Shown: positions 10,783 through 20,424 of the stretch, in pieces
Position numbering within the stretch: position 1 is the first letter of the stretch
Layout: each line of letters begins with the position of its first letter
NCBI GenBank assembly: GCA_036365455.1
Contig: JAWQUS010000016.1
Span: forward strand, 14,097,001 to 14,161,000
Source: Macrosoma leucophasiata
Taxonomy: Eukaryota > Arthropoda > Insecta > Lepidoptera > Hedylidae
Length of the DNA stretch: 64,000 nt
Reading direction: 5' to 3'
The notes under the pieces: generated by a model
Told to the model about the DNA's origin: nothing
The model's database searches: none
What the model saw: only the letters and a program-made list of their open reading frames with translations
Program-made: the position numbers and the translations under genes

Positions 10783-10935
10783 ATTGGTGGATTTTATCTA
10801 CATCTTTAGGTATCCACATTATATTATAACCTTAAAGCGTTTAGTAAAGCCTAAAAAATGTGTTACATTTGTAATTACGGAGCTTTATAACTGTAAATAC
10901 TATAACTTGCCTGCCTTTTCATTGTAAATGGCAGC

Positions 10936-11243
10936 CATAGAAAAACGCAGGCCACCGGCCGCCGTGGTGAACCGGAGGGGAGTAGCCATAGCGTTTATTA
11001 CCGATGCAAAACATTTTTTGCGAAGGGAAATTAATGCGTGTGATACATGCAATACAAAAATTGTCTATTACTTCGAAACTCACACCTAGACTTTAAGAAG
11101 TACATAAACAATTTCACGCATACATTTAAACTTCTAGGCGACAGGCATAGGCCCACTTGAGTTTGTACTTTGATAGAAGGGAAAGCCTGCATATATCTAC
11201 TCCCCTCCGGTCCGCCGCGGCCGGTGCCCCGTGTTGCTCTATG
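10936..11243. mobile_element. hAT-type MITE, copy 2
   Basis: The right end GTGTTGCTCTATG is intact; the left end CATAGAAAAACGCAGG has three substitutions. Flanks are ATGGCAGC (10928-10935) and TTGGCAGC (11244-11251), a 7-of-8 target duplication. The interior shares GGAGGGGAGTAGCCATAGCG with copy 1. Confidence 0.85.
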
Positions 11244-11251
11244 TTGGCAGC

Positions 11252-12088
11252 AGATAAAACTCTTCTGTATATGCTTCGCGCTTTTTCACCAGTAAATTCT
11301 ACTTTGCAAATATTTCTCTTGTCCGCAAAAACTAAAGTGCAGCCTCGTCAAAGTAGCTGCAATTATATTCTCAGGCTGTAATGCATACTGAAGAATGCAT
11401 CATAATGTTTCTTTGTTTGGGATTTCATACGCATGGGTACATACCTAAATGGTGATAGATGAAAATTTGGTAAAGGCAACACATTTCCATGTCATGTAAA
11501 ATACACATTCTCTGCTTTAATTAAATGTATACCTATTTCCCTAGATTTTTTTGGTTTCGAAACTTATTGCAAAATATGTTTGTGCCTTTTAGTACATCAA
11601 ATGTGTTTTGTCATATTTTATCATGTTGCATGATAATGTAAATGCTATACTTACTGGCACTATATATTGCGACATGTTTCAATACCAAAAAGTCTAGAAA
11701 AATGTTGATTCAATAAGTTGCGGGATTTTTTAATTACGTGCTTATTTTATATGCTTTTAATTTATAAATTGTTTTACACTTTCACGATTTGTATTCATAT
11801 TTTTATAATGTAAACGGAACTCAATCGCGTACTATTTTAATCGAAGTATTTACCTGGACGCTCGACGTTTCGGCCGTAATGCAACGGCCGTGGTCACGAG
11901 TAGACTGCACTCTTAATATACCATTTTATACATTGTCTGGAAACAGAGATTTGAACATGTTATTATTTGAATGTTTCGTCTGTACAAACTCACATTAACG
12001 TACTTTACAAGTCCAGATATTTACATCTGTAGTAATAACTGACCCCTCATCTTAAGTATGAAGTATAGAATAGAGAATAATATTTCAT
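11252..12088. other. Non-coding stretch with a foldback fragment
   Basis: AT-rich and without genes. At about 11850-11910 the text CGACGTTTCGGCCGTAATG and GTCACGAGTAGACTGC matches the centre of the FB family (compare 57245-57300), so a diverged FB fragment is likely. Confidence 0.45.
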
Positions 12089-12460
12089 ACTAGCTGTGCC
12101 CGCAACTTCGTCCGCGTAGAATTTATGGTTGTTCAGTATCTACTTGGACGAAATTTAACATTGTTCAGTATCTACCCGGACGAAGTCGTAGGCGCATCGA
12201 TGTAGTAGTCGTATAATATAATTCATAAATAAAAGTTCCTAAGTTACTCCTTATTACATAAGCTATCTGCCAGTAAAAGTCCCGACAGAATTGGTAAGGC
12301 CGTTCCCGAGATGAGCCAGGACAAACAGACAGACAGGCAGACAGACAAAAAAAAACGGTATATGTACCGTGTATACATACAAATGCATTTAGTAAAAAGC
12401 GGTTATTTTTATATTACAAACAGACACTCCATTTTTTATTTATTTGTATAAATGTATCGA
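12089..12460 (+). repeat. Family C repeat
   Basis: It starts ACTAGCTGTGCCCGCAACTT, with a tandemly repeated TTCAGTATCTAC segment of about 36 bp. A GACAGACAGGCAGACAGAC tract follows, and it ends with a TATTACAAACAGACACTCC block. Reverse-oriented relatives are at 39755-40115 and 54050-54365. Confidence 0.75.
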
Positions 12461-12911
12461 TTATAATGCTTCCAGGATTGCATTCATCCGACATATTTTT
12501 CGGAGAATCAGAACAGATTTCCATTTGACCAGGGAACCCATCCGCCAAACACCGACTCTTGCTAGACAAGTTATTACACTTGACGCAAGTTTACGAGACC
12601 TGTATAAATAGAACAAAATTATAGTTAACGTAAACACCGACGGCTGGTGCTAACAGACATTGTTCTTACCACGTGCGTTTGTGTTTCAGCGACGTTTAAG
12701 GCTTATATGATTTATTAGCTTGTGTGACCTAAAGCATAAAAACTGATGGGTGCAGAAAACGTGCTTTGAAGTAATATTTTAACGCGCGTGGAAAACTTTC
12801 ATCGAGATATACCTACTACATGAACATGATTTACACCACTGAAACGTGAATAAATAATAATATGAATAATAATACGTAATAATAATTATATAATAATAAC
12901 GTGAATACGTT

Positions 12912-13188
12912 TACTGGTGGTAGAGCTCGTGGGCCTATTCACCACCACATTACCTAAACTTGCCGCTAAATGGTAGTGTTCAGCATTATCATGTTCCGGT
13001 CAGGTGGTATAATGTACGGCCCTGTAATTTCCGGCACAGAGGAATAACACCTTAGGCCTCAGGAGTGGTAACGCATCTGCATTTTGACCTTGGTCTTTCT
13101 ATGGGTATCTATAGGCTGCAGTCATCACTTAACATCAATGTGAACTGCATGCTTGTTAGCAACTTCTAATACCTACCTACATAAAAAT
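12912..13188 (+). repeat. Family A copy, near full length
   Basis: It runs from ACTGGTGGTAGAGCTCGTGG to CTACATAAAAATA. It lacks the short CAGTGACGGAGCTC block near the start. Confidence 0.9.
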
Positions 13189-13196
13189 ACTAAGTC

Positions 13197-13266
13197 TTTT
13201 TTATGTAATGAAAGTGGCAAACAAGCATGCAGTTCACATCCGTCACTGGAGCTCTAACCACTAGTA
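13197..13266 (-). repeat. Family A copy with large internal deletion
   Basis: The A-rich end (TTATGTAATGAAAGTGG to AGTTCACAT) is joined directly to the other end (CCGTCACTGGAGCTC to AGTAA), dropping about 210 bp. It lies 9 bp from the preceding oppositely oriented copy. Confidence 0.85.
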
Positions 13267-13374
13267 AATTAGAAGAGCAAGGATTAGAAAAGCAAGGAGC
13301 GCAAGACAAATTCGTATCCCTTCGAAGCTCTTCGACACCAATTCCAGTGATCTGACAAATTTTGTCATATCTAT

Positions 13375-13555
13375 AATATAAAAATAAGTGGGGTTTTCCT
13401 TCCTGACGCTTTAACTCCAGAACGCATGAACCGATTTCCACGGTTTTGCATTTGTTGGAAAGGTCTCGGGCTCCGTGAGGTGTATAGCAAATTTCAGGAA
13501 AAATATTTATCAAACGACATCCACGCGGGCGAATCCGCGGGCAACAGCTAGTAAA
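13375..13555 (-). repeat. Family D repeat
   Basis: It contains AACGCATGAACCGATTTCCA and ends CCGCGGGCAACAGCTAGT, the reverse complement of the family D start. Confidence 0.65.
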
Positions 13556-13559
13556 TAAA

Positions 13560-14611
13560 TATAAGATTTAATGTCAGTAAGCGAAAAAATAGAATGTAGG
13601 TACTTTGAACCTTCAACGACGCGTTTATGATTCAGTTTTTCTAAATAGTATTTTTGTTACCTGTGTTAGCTTGACTATCTTCTTAATCTTAATATATATA
13701 AATTGGACGCGATGGACTCTAAAAAAACAACTACTAAAATTGGTAAGATTTTGCACACTGTGTGCAGTTTGATCCAACTTACTAGATAGGATAGCGTACA
13801 TCTCAATTTATAGTTGCAATATTATGTAGGTAAGTACCTAAATTTTACCCGTGCGAAGCCGAGTTAGAGTTTCAGCGTCGGTTCTCAAGGGTATAGGCAT
13901 TGCATACCTGCCGCCAAATGGCAGTATCTAGCTCAATCGTGCTCCAGTATGAGTATGGTCCAGATGGTATTGTATGATCTCGCAACATATTATAATATAT
14001 CACAATGGCTCAACAACTCACCTGCGATGTTTCTGTAGATAGATAATATATATGTAGATGTATATATGTTGCAATAGTCTACCAACTAAATTAAAACCAA
14101 CATTATTTTTAAGTACCTGTTATTTGTGTGATTGATTGTTTTCGTTCAATTCAAAAACTTTTTTAAATTGCTGAATATTATTATCCACCCACTAATTTCA
14201 TGAATATCTTCGAGTTCAATGACTTACTATGTAACGAAGTGTTACTTATACAGCATACTAAAAAACAGACGAAGTTTCAAGAATTCGATATGAAATCAGT
14301 TTTATAAGGAAAAATAATCATACTGGCTTTATTTATTTTATAAGTTTTGAACGCAAGTCCCGTAAATAAATTTCTATACGATATAAAACTTGTTACAACA
14401 TAACTTTTTGACTCCTCACGTTATTCATAATACAAACAATAAATACAGAATGCTACTTTTCTGAAAACGAAACTTGTTCATGAAACTGTGCCATCATACA
14501 ACAGTTCAATAAAGTTGTGCAAAAGTAAATTAATTCACAAGACTCGCTCGCAACGACGCTTACGTGCGGCGAAAGAGAAATGTATAAATCTACTAGTCTT
14601 ATATTTAGATG
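13560..14611. other. Non-coding stretch
   Basis: AT-rich with no gene. A patch at about 13900-13985 (CATACCTGCCGCCAAATGGC, ATGGTCCAGATGGTA) looks like a strongly diverged family A copy in + orientation. Confidence 0.4.
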
Positions 14612-14619
14612 TTGTGTAG

Positions 14620-15161
14620 CATAGAGCAACACGGGCCACTGACCGCGGTGGACCGGAGGCACACCGCGGACACTCCGCCAAAATTCCATACAAACGCTTA
14701 ATTTGGTCTCTATTACACAGACATCAATCAGCGACGTGTACTTACACGTGCACCTGTGTGCGTAGCACGTACAAAATACCAACCGTCGCCCATAAGAGGG
14801 GAGGAGGTGGGCCATGCGGGAAAATCGGGCGGGACGTCGAAGTGTCCATTTTATACGTAGTATTATTACATATTCTCTGCCGGAAGGGAGTAGCCATAGC
14901 GCTTATTACCGATGCAACAGTTTGTCATTTTGGGAGGGGTGAGGAGGGGAAATACGTGTGACACACATACACACTACAAACATCTTCTATTACTACGAAA
15001 CTCACACCTTGACTTTAATAAAATACAGAGTCAATTTCACGCACACATTTAAACATCTAGGCGACAGGCACACGACTGCTAGTACTTTGACAGAAAAGAA
15101 AGCCTCGTCGAAGGCTACTCTCCTCCGGCCCGCCGCGGCCGGTGGCCCGTGTTGCTCTATG
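14620..15161. mobile_element. hAT-type MITE, copy 3, with nested insertion
   Basis: Ends are CATAGAGCAACACGGGCC and GGCCCGTGTTGCTCTATG. Flanks are an exact 8-bp duplication TTGTGTAG (14612-14619 and 15162-15169). The interior matches copy 1 (AGTAGCCATAGCG, CATCTAGGCGACAGG) but is split by a 220-bp insertion at 14660-14879. Confidence 0.92.
14660..14879. mobile_element. Family N insertion inside hAT-type MITE
   Basis: It is flanked by CCGGAGG at left and CCGGAAG at right, a 7-bp near-duplication of MITE sequence. It contains AATTTGGTCTCTATTACACA, ACGTGCACCTGTGTGCGTAG and ATAAGAGGGGAGGAGG. The same element occurs alone at 37265-37490, which proves it is a separate mobile unit. Confidence 0.82.
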
Positions 15162-15169
15162 TTGTGTAG

Positions 15170-15660
15170 ATACTAAAGTAACGTCATTTTACAATTTCCT
15201 GTATCTACCGTACCGTTGAGTTGTGGCATGCGTTGGTAAATGTGTTACGTTAGTTATTCTGTATAGGGTTCATTATCCATTAAAAAATTGACATTATAAT
15301 ACCTTATAATTCAAAATTGTTAAAAATATTTATTTAACTACTAAAAAGTAATTGCTGATTCACTTGTAGGCCTAATAAAGTGCAATTATTTTCTGTTTTA
15401 AAATCTTAATTTTCAACAATATGAAATTACCTATAGATGTATTTTACTCTTTAGGTGTGTAAATCACGGGATTGTTAAAAAATACAGTTATTATACTAAG
15501 TACCGTAAATGCACCAATCATTAAACTTAGACGTAACTGATGACATCTGGCATATGCAGTATGACATAGGCAATATACTTATAATAAAACTGTAGAAGTG
15601 TAAATTCTGTACATTAAAAATATTGAAAAAATAAATACCAGGGGATGTTACTAGATCAAT
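15170..15660. other. AT-rich non-coding stretch
   Basis: Nothing recognised. Confidence 0.35.
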
Positions 15661-15674
15661 ACCGAACCCAAATA

Positions 15675-16200
15675 TGTGATTAGAAAATTTTTTGTCCGTC
15701 TGTCTGTCTGTTTTTTCAAGCATCACATAAAAACTAAAGGTCCGATTACAATGAAACTTGGTACGATTATACTTTAACCTTTGGCGCACAACACGGGGTA
15801 CTTTTTATCCCCTTTTTAACCCTAAAAATGTCTGTTTGTCTGTGTGTTTGCGCACGCTAATTTCAGAAACGACTTATTCGATTTGCGGCTTTAATTAATA
15901 TATTGTGGTAAGTTTCACTTAACATTTAGTGTTTGTTTTATGTGAATCGGTTCAGAAATAAAAAAAATATGTTAATTTAAAGAATCGTATCGAATATTTT
16001 TAATCTATTCTGTATCTTAGTTCTATCTTTTAGGGAGTTTCGTACCTAATAGGTAAAAAAGGACCCTACGGATTACTAATCCTCTGCTGTCTGTCTGTCT
16101 GTCCGTCCGTCCGTTCGTCTGTCTGTCACCAGGCTGTATCTCATAAATAGTTATAGCTAGAAAGCTAACATTTTCACAAATTATATATTATATGTATTTC
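15675..16200. repeat. Dispersed repeats with CTGT microsatellite tracts
   Basis: Two repeat-like blocks, each with a TCTG run: 15690-15830 (GTCCGTCTGTCTGTCTG, then GTCCGATTACAATGAAACTT) and 16030-16200 (GGGAGTTTCGTACC, TGTCTGTCTGTCTGTCCGTC, ACCAGGCTGTATCTCATAAA). The second resembles a repeat I know from many moth genomes; class uncertain. Confidence 0.55.
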
Positions 16201-16259
16201 ATTACATAGACAAAATTAATTACTAAAAATAAGAAAATGAAAATGTTAAGAAGTCCAAG

Positions 16260-16393
16260 TCCAGTTTTCACGTCCAAACGACTGAACCGATTTTAATGAA
16301 ATTTGGTACAGAGATAGAGTTGACTTTGAGAAAGAACATAGGCTACTTATTTAACGACATCCACGGGGGCGAAGCCGCTGGCAACAGCTAGTT
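16260..16393 (-). repeat. Family D repeat
   Basis: It contains CGTCCAAACGACTGAACCGA and ends GCCGCTGGCAACAGCTAGTT. It is the reverse orientation of 3971-4138. Confidence 0.75.
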
Positions 16394-16586
16394 ACATAAT
16401 ATTTTTTTTATGATGATTGGTTATCAATTCGTTGGAATCTTTTTTTTTGTAATGACGAACTTGTTCATAACTTTAAGCAAAATTGTACTATTGTTCTGTG
16501 CCAGTAAGCATAAAAATCCATGCATAAAAACATGTTCCATAAAAGATTGTGTATTAAATACTGTTTTAACCAGAATATTTTTATTG

Positions 16587-16846
16587 GCTCGCGGGCATAG
16601 GGACCACCGCATTACCTAATATACTTGCCGCTAAATGGTAGTGTTCAGCACTATCGTGTTCAGGTCAGGTGGTAATGTACGGCCCTGTAATGTCGGTCAC
16701 AGAGGCATAATATACTAGGCCTCAAGAATGGTAACGCATCTGCGTTTTGACCTTGGTCTTTTTGTGAGTGTCTATTGGCTGCATTCATCACTTAACATCA
16801 ATATGAACTGCATCCTTGTTTGCCACTTCCATAACATAAAAAAAAA
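16587..16846 (+). repeat. Family A copy, truncated at the ACTGGTGG end
   Basis: It starts at GCTCGCGGGCATAGGG, lacking the first ~25 bp, and ends CCATAACATAAAAAAAAA. The lost 5' side beside an A-rich end fits retroposition but does not prove it. Confidence 0.88.
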
Positions 16847-16849
16847 TAT

Positions 16850-17234
16850 ATAAAAATAATGAACAACTGTATTGTACTCAGTATATGCTTTATACGACAA
16901 TAATGTCCTACAGTTTGGCGACGCTTTTCGCCCATTAGCATATACCCATAAACATCATAACGTCATACTTCAGCCGAGACTTGAAAACCATCTCAACGCC
17001 ATTATGCTAGGAAATGTCAAGGTATTTTTCATACCCATGAACCCACACTTAATCGTTTAAAAAATCATGGCAAGTTCCATACATTAATAAATTTATACAA
17101 AAATTTTTGAACAGATGATAAATATGTGAAATATGTATTTCACCTTTGCTATATAGGTACGTATTCAAATTTTTTACCTCATTGGAATAAAGATTATTTA
17201 TCCTATCAAAAGTTACCCTTCGAAATTTAATATA
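16850..17234. other. AT-rich non-coding stretch
   Basis: Nothing recognised; the small open frames carry no motif. Confidence 0.35.
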
Positions 17235-17510
17235 TTTTTTTAAGCATGCAGTTCACATTGATGTTATGTGATGTCTGCAGCCTTTCGACACCCATACAAT
17301 GACCAGAGGTCAAAATGCAGATGCGTTTTCACTCCTGAGGCCTAAGGTATAACCCCTTTGTGCCGGAAATTACAGATCCGTACATTACCACCTGACCGGA
17401 ACACGATAGTGCTGAACACTACCATTTAGCGGGAAGTACATTAAGTATATTAGGTAATGCGGTGGTGCCTACGACCGCGAGCTCCTTCACTGGAGCTCTA
17501 CCACCAGTAA
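17235..17510 (-). repeat. Family A copy, near full length
   Basis: It runs from AAGCATGCAGTTCACATTG to CTCTACCACCAGTAA, with a duplicated ATTAAGTAT/ATTAGGTAA junction inside. Confidence 0.9.
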
Positions 17511-17671
17511 ATCCCGGTAAATAAGACAAATTTTACAATTTCGAAGATGAACGTTAAGTTCTCAAGAGCTTTTCTTTTTCTTTATACAAATCTTACCATG
17601 ATTGTTTTGTTTCATTTATTCATATGACAAAACGAGACAGAGTCTTCAGTTAAGGTACATAATAACAGATC

Positions 17672-17704
17672 CGACTTGATAAGGGACCAGCCCTTATCAA
17701 GTCG
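17672..17704. repeat. Perfect 14-bp inverted repeat
   Basis: Arms CGACTTGATAAGGG (17672-17685) and CCCTTATCAAGTCG (17691-17704) surround a 5-nt loop. No U-run follows and no gene is adjacent, so a role is unknown. Confidence 0.7.
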
Positions 17705-17710
17705 ATCGGA

Positions 17711-18173
17711 ACTAATCATATCCGATAATATCGGGACTTCATCGAATCCCTGGAATTGGGACGCTGGAGTTTTATTGCTTATCTCATTGCTTCTGTAATT
17801 TGCTTTTGTTTTTTCTGAATTACTCGACAGTATTGGAGATCATTATTTTTTTATCAAATCTCAGACGTTATACTACTGAATTTAAGATGTTGCTTTTGTT
17901 TTAACGGGATGAATTTTAATTGGTTCATATGACACTGTATGAACAAATGTACGCTCTTGTCGAGTGTTTCCCTCGTTAGCAGTAAGGTTAACCCATTGGG
18001 AATGGGTCCATTTGTATTGTTTTGACTATTGTGTCTGCTTTCAATGAACGGACAGTGAATGTGTTAAGTTCCTTTATACGCTTTTATCAGGATTCATAAC
18101 ATGATAGCTGACATTTATATAGGAAAACGTTATCAATTAGTTGACAAATAAAATATTTCACTAATATTGAATA
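17711..18173. other. AT-rich non-coding stretch
   Basis: Nothing recognised. Confidence 0.35.
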
Positions 18174-18275
18174 ACTAGCTGACCCGGCAAACTTCGTAAC
18201 GCCTCACAATTAAATAATGTGTCAAAGGTTTGATAGATACGGACTATTTGTATAGAAAAATGAAATAAAATGTAG
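18174..18275 (+). repeat. Family L fragment
   Basis: It starts TAGCTGACCCGGCAAACTTC and continues through CAAAGGTTTGATAGATACGG, then stops; the second half is missing. Confidence 0.8.
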
Positions 18276-18383
18276 AGATTCCCGTAGGAATGAGTGATTT
18301 TCCCGCAGTAAAAAGAAGCCTAAATGTTGGCCAGGCTTAGTATCTATACACCACAAAAAGTTTCATTCGAATCCGTCCAGTAT

Positions 18384-18503
18384 CTTCGGAGATGGGCCAA
18401 AACGTAACTGGCGAATCGTGGATGTTTGCATGTACGATTGAATGCATGCATTTACCTCTGCCTATCCCTTCGGGGATTAAAAGCGTGAAGTTACGTTCAG
18501 AGA
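18384..18503 (+). repeat. SINE T1 tail, head missing
   Basis: It begins GGGCCAAAACGTAACTGG and ends CTTCGGGGATTAAAAGCGTG then AAGTTACGTT. The tRNA-like part is absent, so it may be a 5'-truncated SINE or the 3' end of a partner LINE. Confidence 0.8.
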
Positions 18504-18509
18504 ATAAGT

Positions 18510-19112
18510 AAGGTACACTACAAATGAGCATGTACGATTCACGTCTAGTAGGTGTCAATCAAAGGGCCTCGTTTTTTATAAGCTGACTTTAATTTGTCTA
18601 CAGAAATGATTCTACATTAGTTTTTTGTAAGTATTATTATAAAAAAATATATAATTATAGACTATCCCCTTGAAAGACGATAAAAAGGCTTGAAATAACA
18701 TCCAACCGGAAAATATAAAAAATCCTTTACGTGAAACGATGAAATGTACAATTTACATATGAGAAAAGAACATTATTTTTCTATTTGCATCTTATGAAAA
18801 AATTATACATAGCAAAGGGGAAGTGAGTACTTTATCATTGAAGATAAGACTGGTGCTTACCCAAATGATACCAACCACTATATTATTCAATTCAGATGCA
18901 AGCCACGTTCGTCGTATAAAAATATTTTCCTGATACCGGAGTGTTCATCAAATAATATTAAACCAAAATATGTTTACCGAAATTTAAACATATTCTCATC
19001 ATTCTAATTTTGCCTTCATTATTTTACGTGCTTATGCGGTACTTATAGCTAGAGTAAATGGATTATAAAGATTTTCTTACAATTTGAAAAATCAACACCT
19101 ACCTACATTCAT
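18510..19112. other. AT-rich non-coding stretch
   Basis: Nothing recognised until an (AT)n run of about 20 bp at 19113-19132. Confidence 0.35.
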
Positions 19113-19117
19113 CTATA

Positions 19118-19314
19118 TATATATATATATATAAAACAATTGCTGTTCGTTAGTCTCGCTAAAACTCGAGAACGGCTGGAACGATATGGCTAATTTTGGT
19201 TTCGAATGATTTTTGGAAGTTCAGGGAAGGTTTAAAAGATAAGAAAATATGAAGAAACGAAGGGAAATAGTAAGAACCACAACTTTATTAGTCCGTATCT
19301 ATCAAACCTTTGCA
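19118..19314 (-). repeat. Family L copy, truncated
   Basis: It contains TTAGTCTCGCTAAAACTCGA and TTAGTCCGTATCTATCAAAC. It stops at GCATTAGGTG where a family A fragment begins, so the ACTAGCTGACCC end is lost. Confidence 0.8.
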
Positions 19315-19440
19315 TTAGGTGCTATGCCTCTGTGCCGGAAATTACAGAGCCGTACATTACCACCTGACCGGTACACGATAGTGCTGCACACTACCATTTA
19401 GCGGCAAGTATATAGGTAATGCGGTGGTGCCTATGCCTAT
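19315..19440 (-). repeat. Family A fragment
   Basis: Internal half of family A, from TTAGGTGCTATGCCTCTGTG to GCGGTGGTGCCTATGCC, abutting the truncated family L copy. Confidence 0.85.
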
Positions 19441-19758
19441 TACCTACAAAAAGATAGCGATGGGTAATTTATTCTCAAGTAGAATATCATTATCAAGACG
19501 TGATGGAACAAAATGTTTCGTTTCATATTATTTATATCGATGATTTTAAATATTTTTTGACTTACTACCAATTCATTTTTACAAGATCTTAAAACTGATC
19601 TTTTTTTTCCTACCTATAAACTGGTGATATTTTCTGTAGAAACTCACAATACCATGATTTTAAAATGTTTCATTGGTTTACAATTGATTATATTATTATA
19701 TACGAGTATAATATACCTACAGAATACAGTTCGTACGATGATTCAAAGCATTAGCAAT

Positions 19759-19940
19759 AGCTCCAGTGGTGGAGTTCCCGGGTAATGGTACCACCGGATC
19801 ACCTAATTTGCTTGCAATTTAGCGACAAGTATATTAGGTAATGCGGTGGTGCCTACACCCACGAGCTCCATCACTGGAGCTCTACCACCAATAAAAACTA
19901 CAAGTATATTTTCGTTTGCCATTTCATGACATAAAAAATT
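19759..19940. repeat. Composite of inverted family A ends
   Basis: A + oriented end (CTCCAGTGGTGGAG to ACCACCGGATCACCTAATTT) meets an inverted copy of the same end (AGCGACAAGTATATTAGG to CTCTACCACCAAT). Then comes a bare A-rich terminus (TTTGCCATTTCATGACATAA). It is a palindrome-like joint made of two partial copies. Confidence 0.75.
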
Positions 19941-20010
19941 GGAACGCCCTCTATCTTATAAGGTATAATCATTAAACGATGGTCTTTTTTCTCCACCAGT
20001 GATATCAAAG

Positions 20011-20191
20011 ATGGAGACAGATAAGATGTCAACGGCGTCGTCCGTGGGTGCTGAGAGGCGGCCCCTGATGCAGGCCCTCGTGATCGAGAGGCGCATACTG
20101 TTTGCGTGCACGATCTTCGTCGGTCTTTGTACGCCTTTGTGGATAACAGCCGTTTGCACTGAGAAATGGGTCTATATAGGAGGAAATAATG
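20011..20191 (+). CDS. Claudin/CACNG-like four-TM protein, first coding exon (residues 1-60)
   Basis: This exon encodes the N-terminus and first membrane segment of a PMP22/EMP/claudin-superfamily protein. The ATG at 20011 has A at -3 and G at +4. Residues 1-27 are cytoplasmic with ERR twice; residues about 28-49 form TM1 (RILFACTIFVGLC...); then TEKWVYIGGNN begins the first extracellular loop. A good splice acceptor (CTTTTTTCTCCACCAG) ends at 19999, so a 5' untranslated exon probably lies upstream; the frame stays open for the 11 bases between. The donor is G|GTGAGT at 20192, leaving phase 1. TM1 with a following KW/YI resembles stargazin-like gamma subunits, but the exact orthologue is not recognised. 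Confidence 0.85.
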
Positions 20192-20363
20192 GTGAGTTTT
20201 GATTTTCTTTCACTTTTTTCTTAATTAAGGGACAAATAATCCATAGATTAAATTCACGCCCTCGTCGAAGTGAGGATAGATTGTTGCCGGGCAAGAGGGC
20301 CACCTCGTAGGCCCGTACCGCAGCTGCGCTCTATGCGCGCAACAGCGATGATCATTCAGTTCA

Positions 20364-20422
20364 GCGCATACTGTTTGCGTGCACGATCTTCGTCAGTCTT
20401 TGCACGCCTTTGTGGATAACAG
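20364..20422 (+). pseudogene. Partial duplicate of claudin-like exon 1
   Basis: These 59 bp match 20091-20149 of the exon at 57 of 59 positions. The copy keeps the frame: it encodes RILFACTIFV, then SLCTPLWIT where the original has GLCTPLWIT. One difference changes Gly to Ser; the other is silent. It is preceded by TTCAGTTCAG, which could act as a splice acceptor, but no GT donor follows the matching end; the frame runs on 11 codons to a TAA. Likely a recent local duplication, function doubtful. Confidence 0.8.
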
Positions 20423-20424
20423 AA

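Noticed and set aside
17672..17704. Transcription terminator
   Set aside because: A hairpin without a T run and without an adjacent gene; intrinsic terminators of the bacterial type are not expected in this genome.
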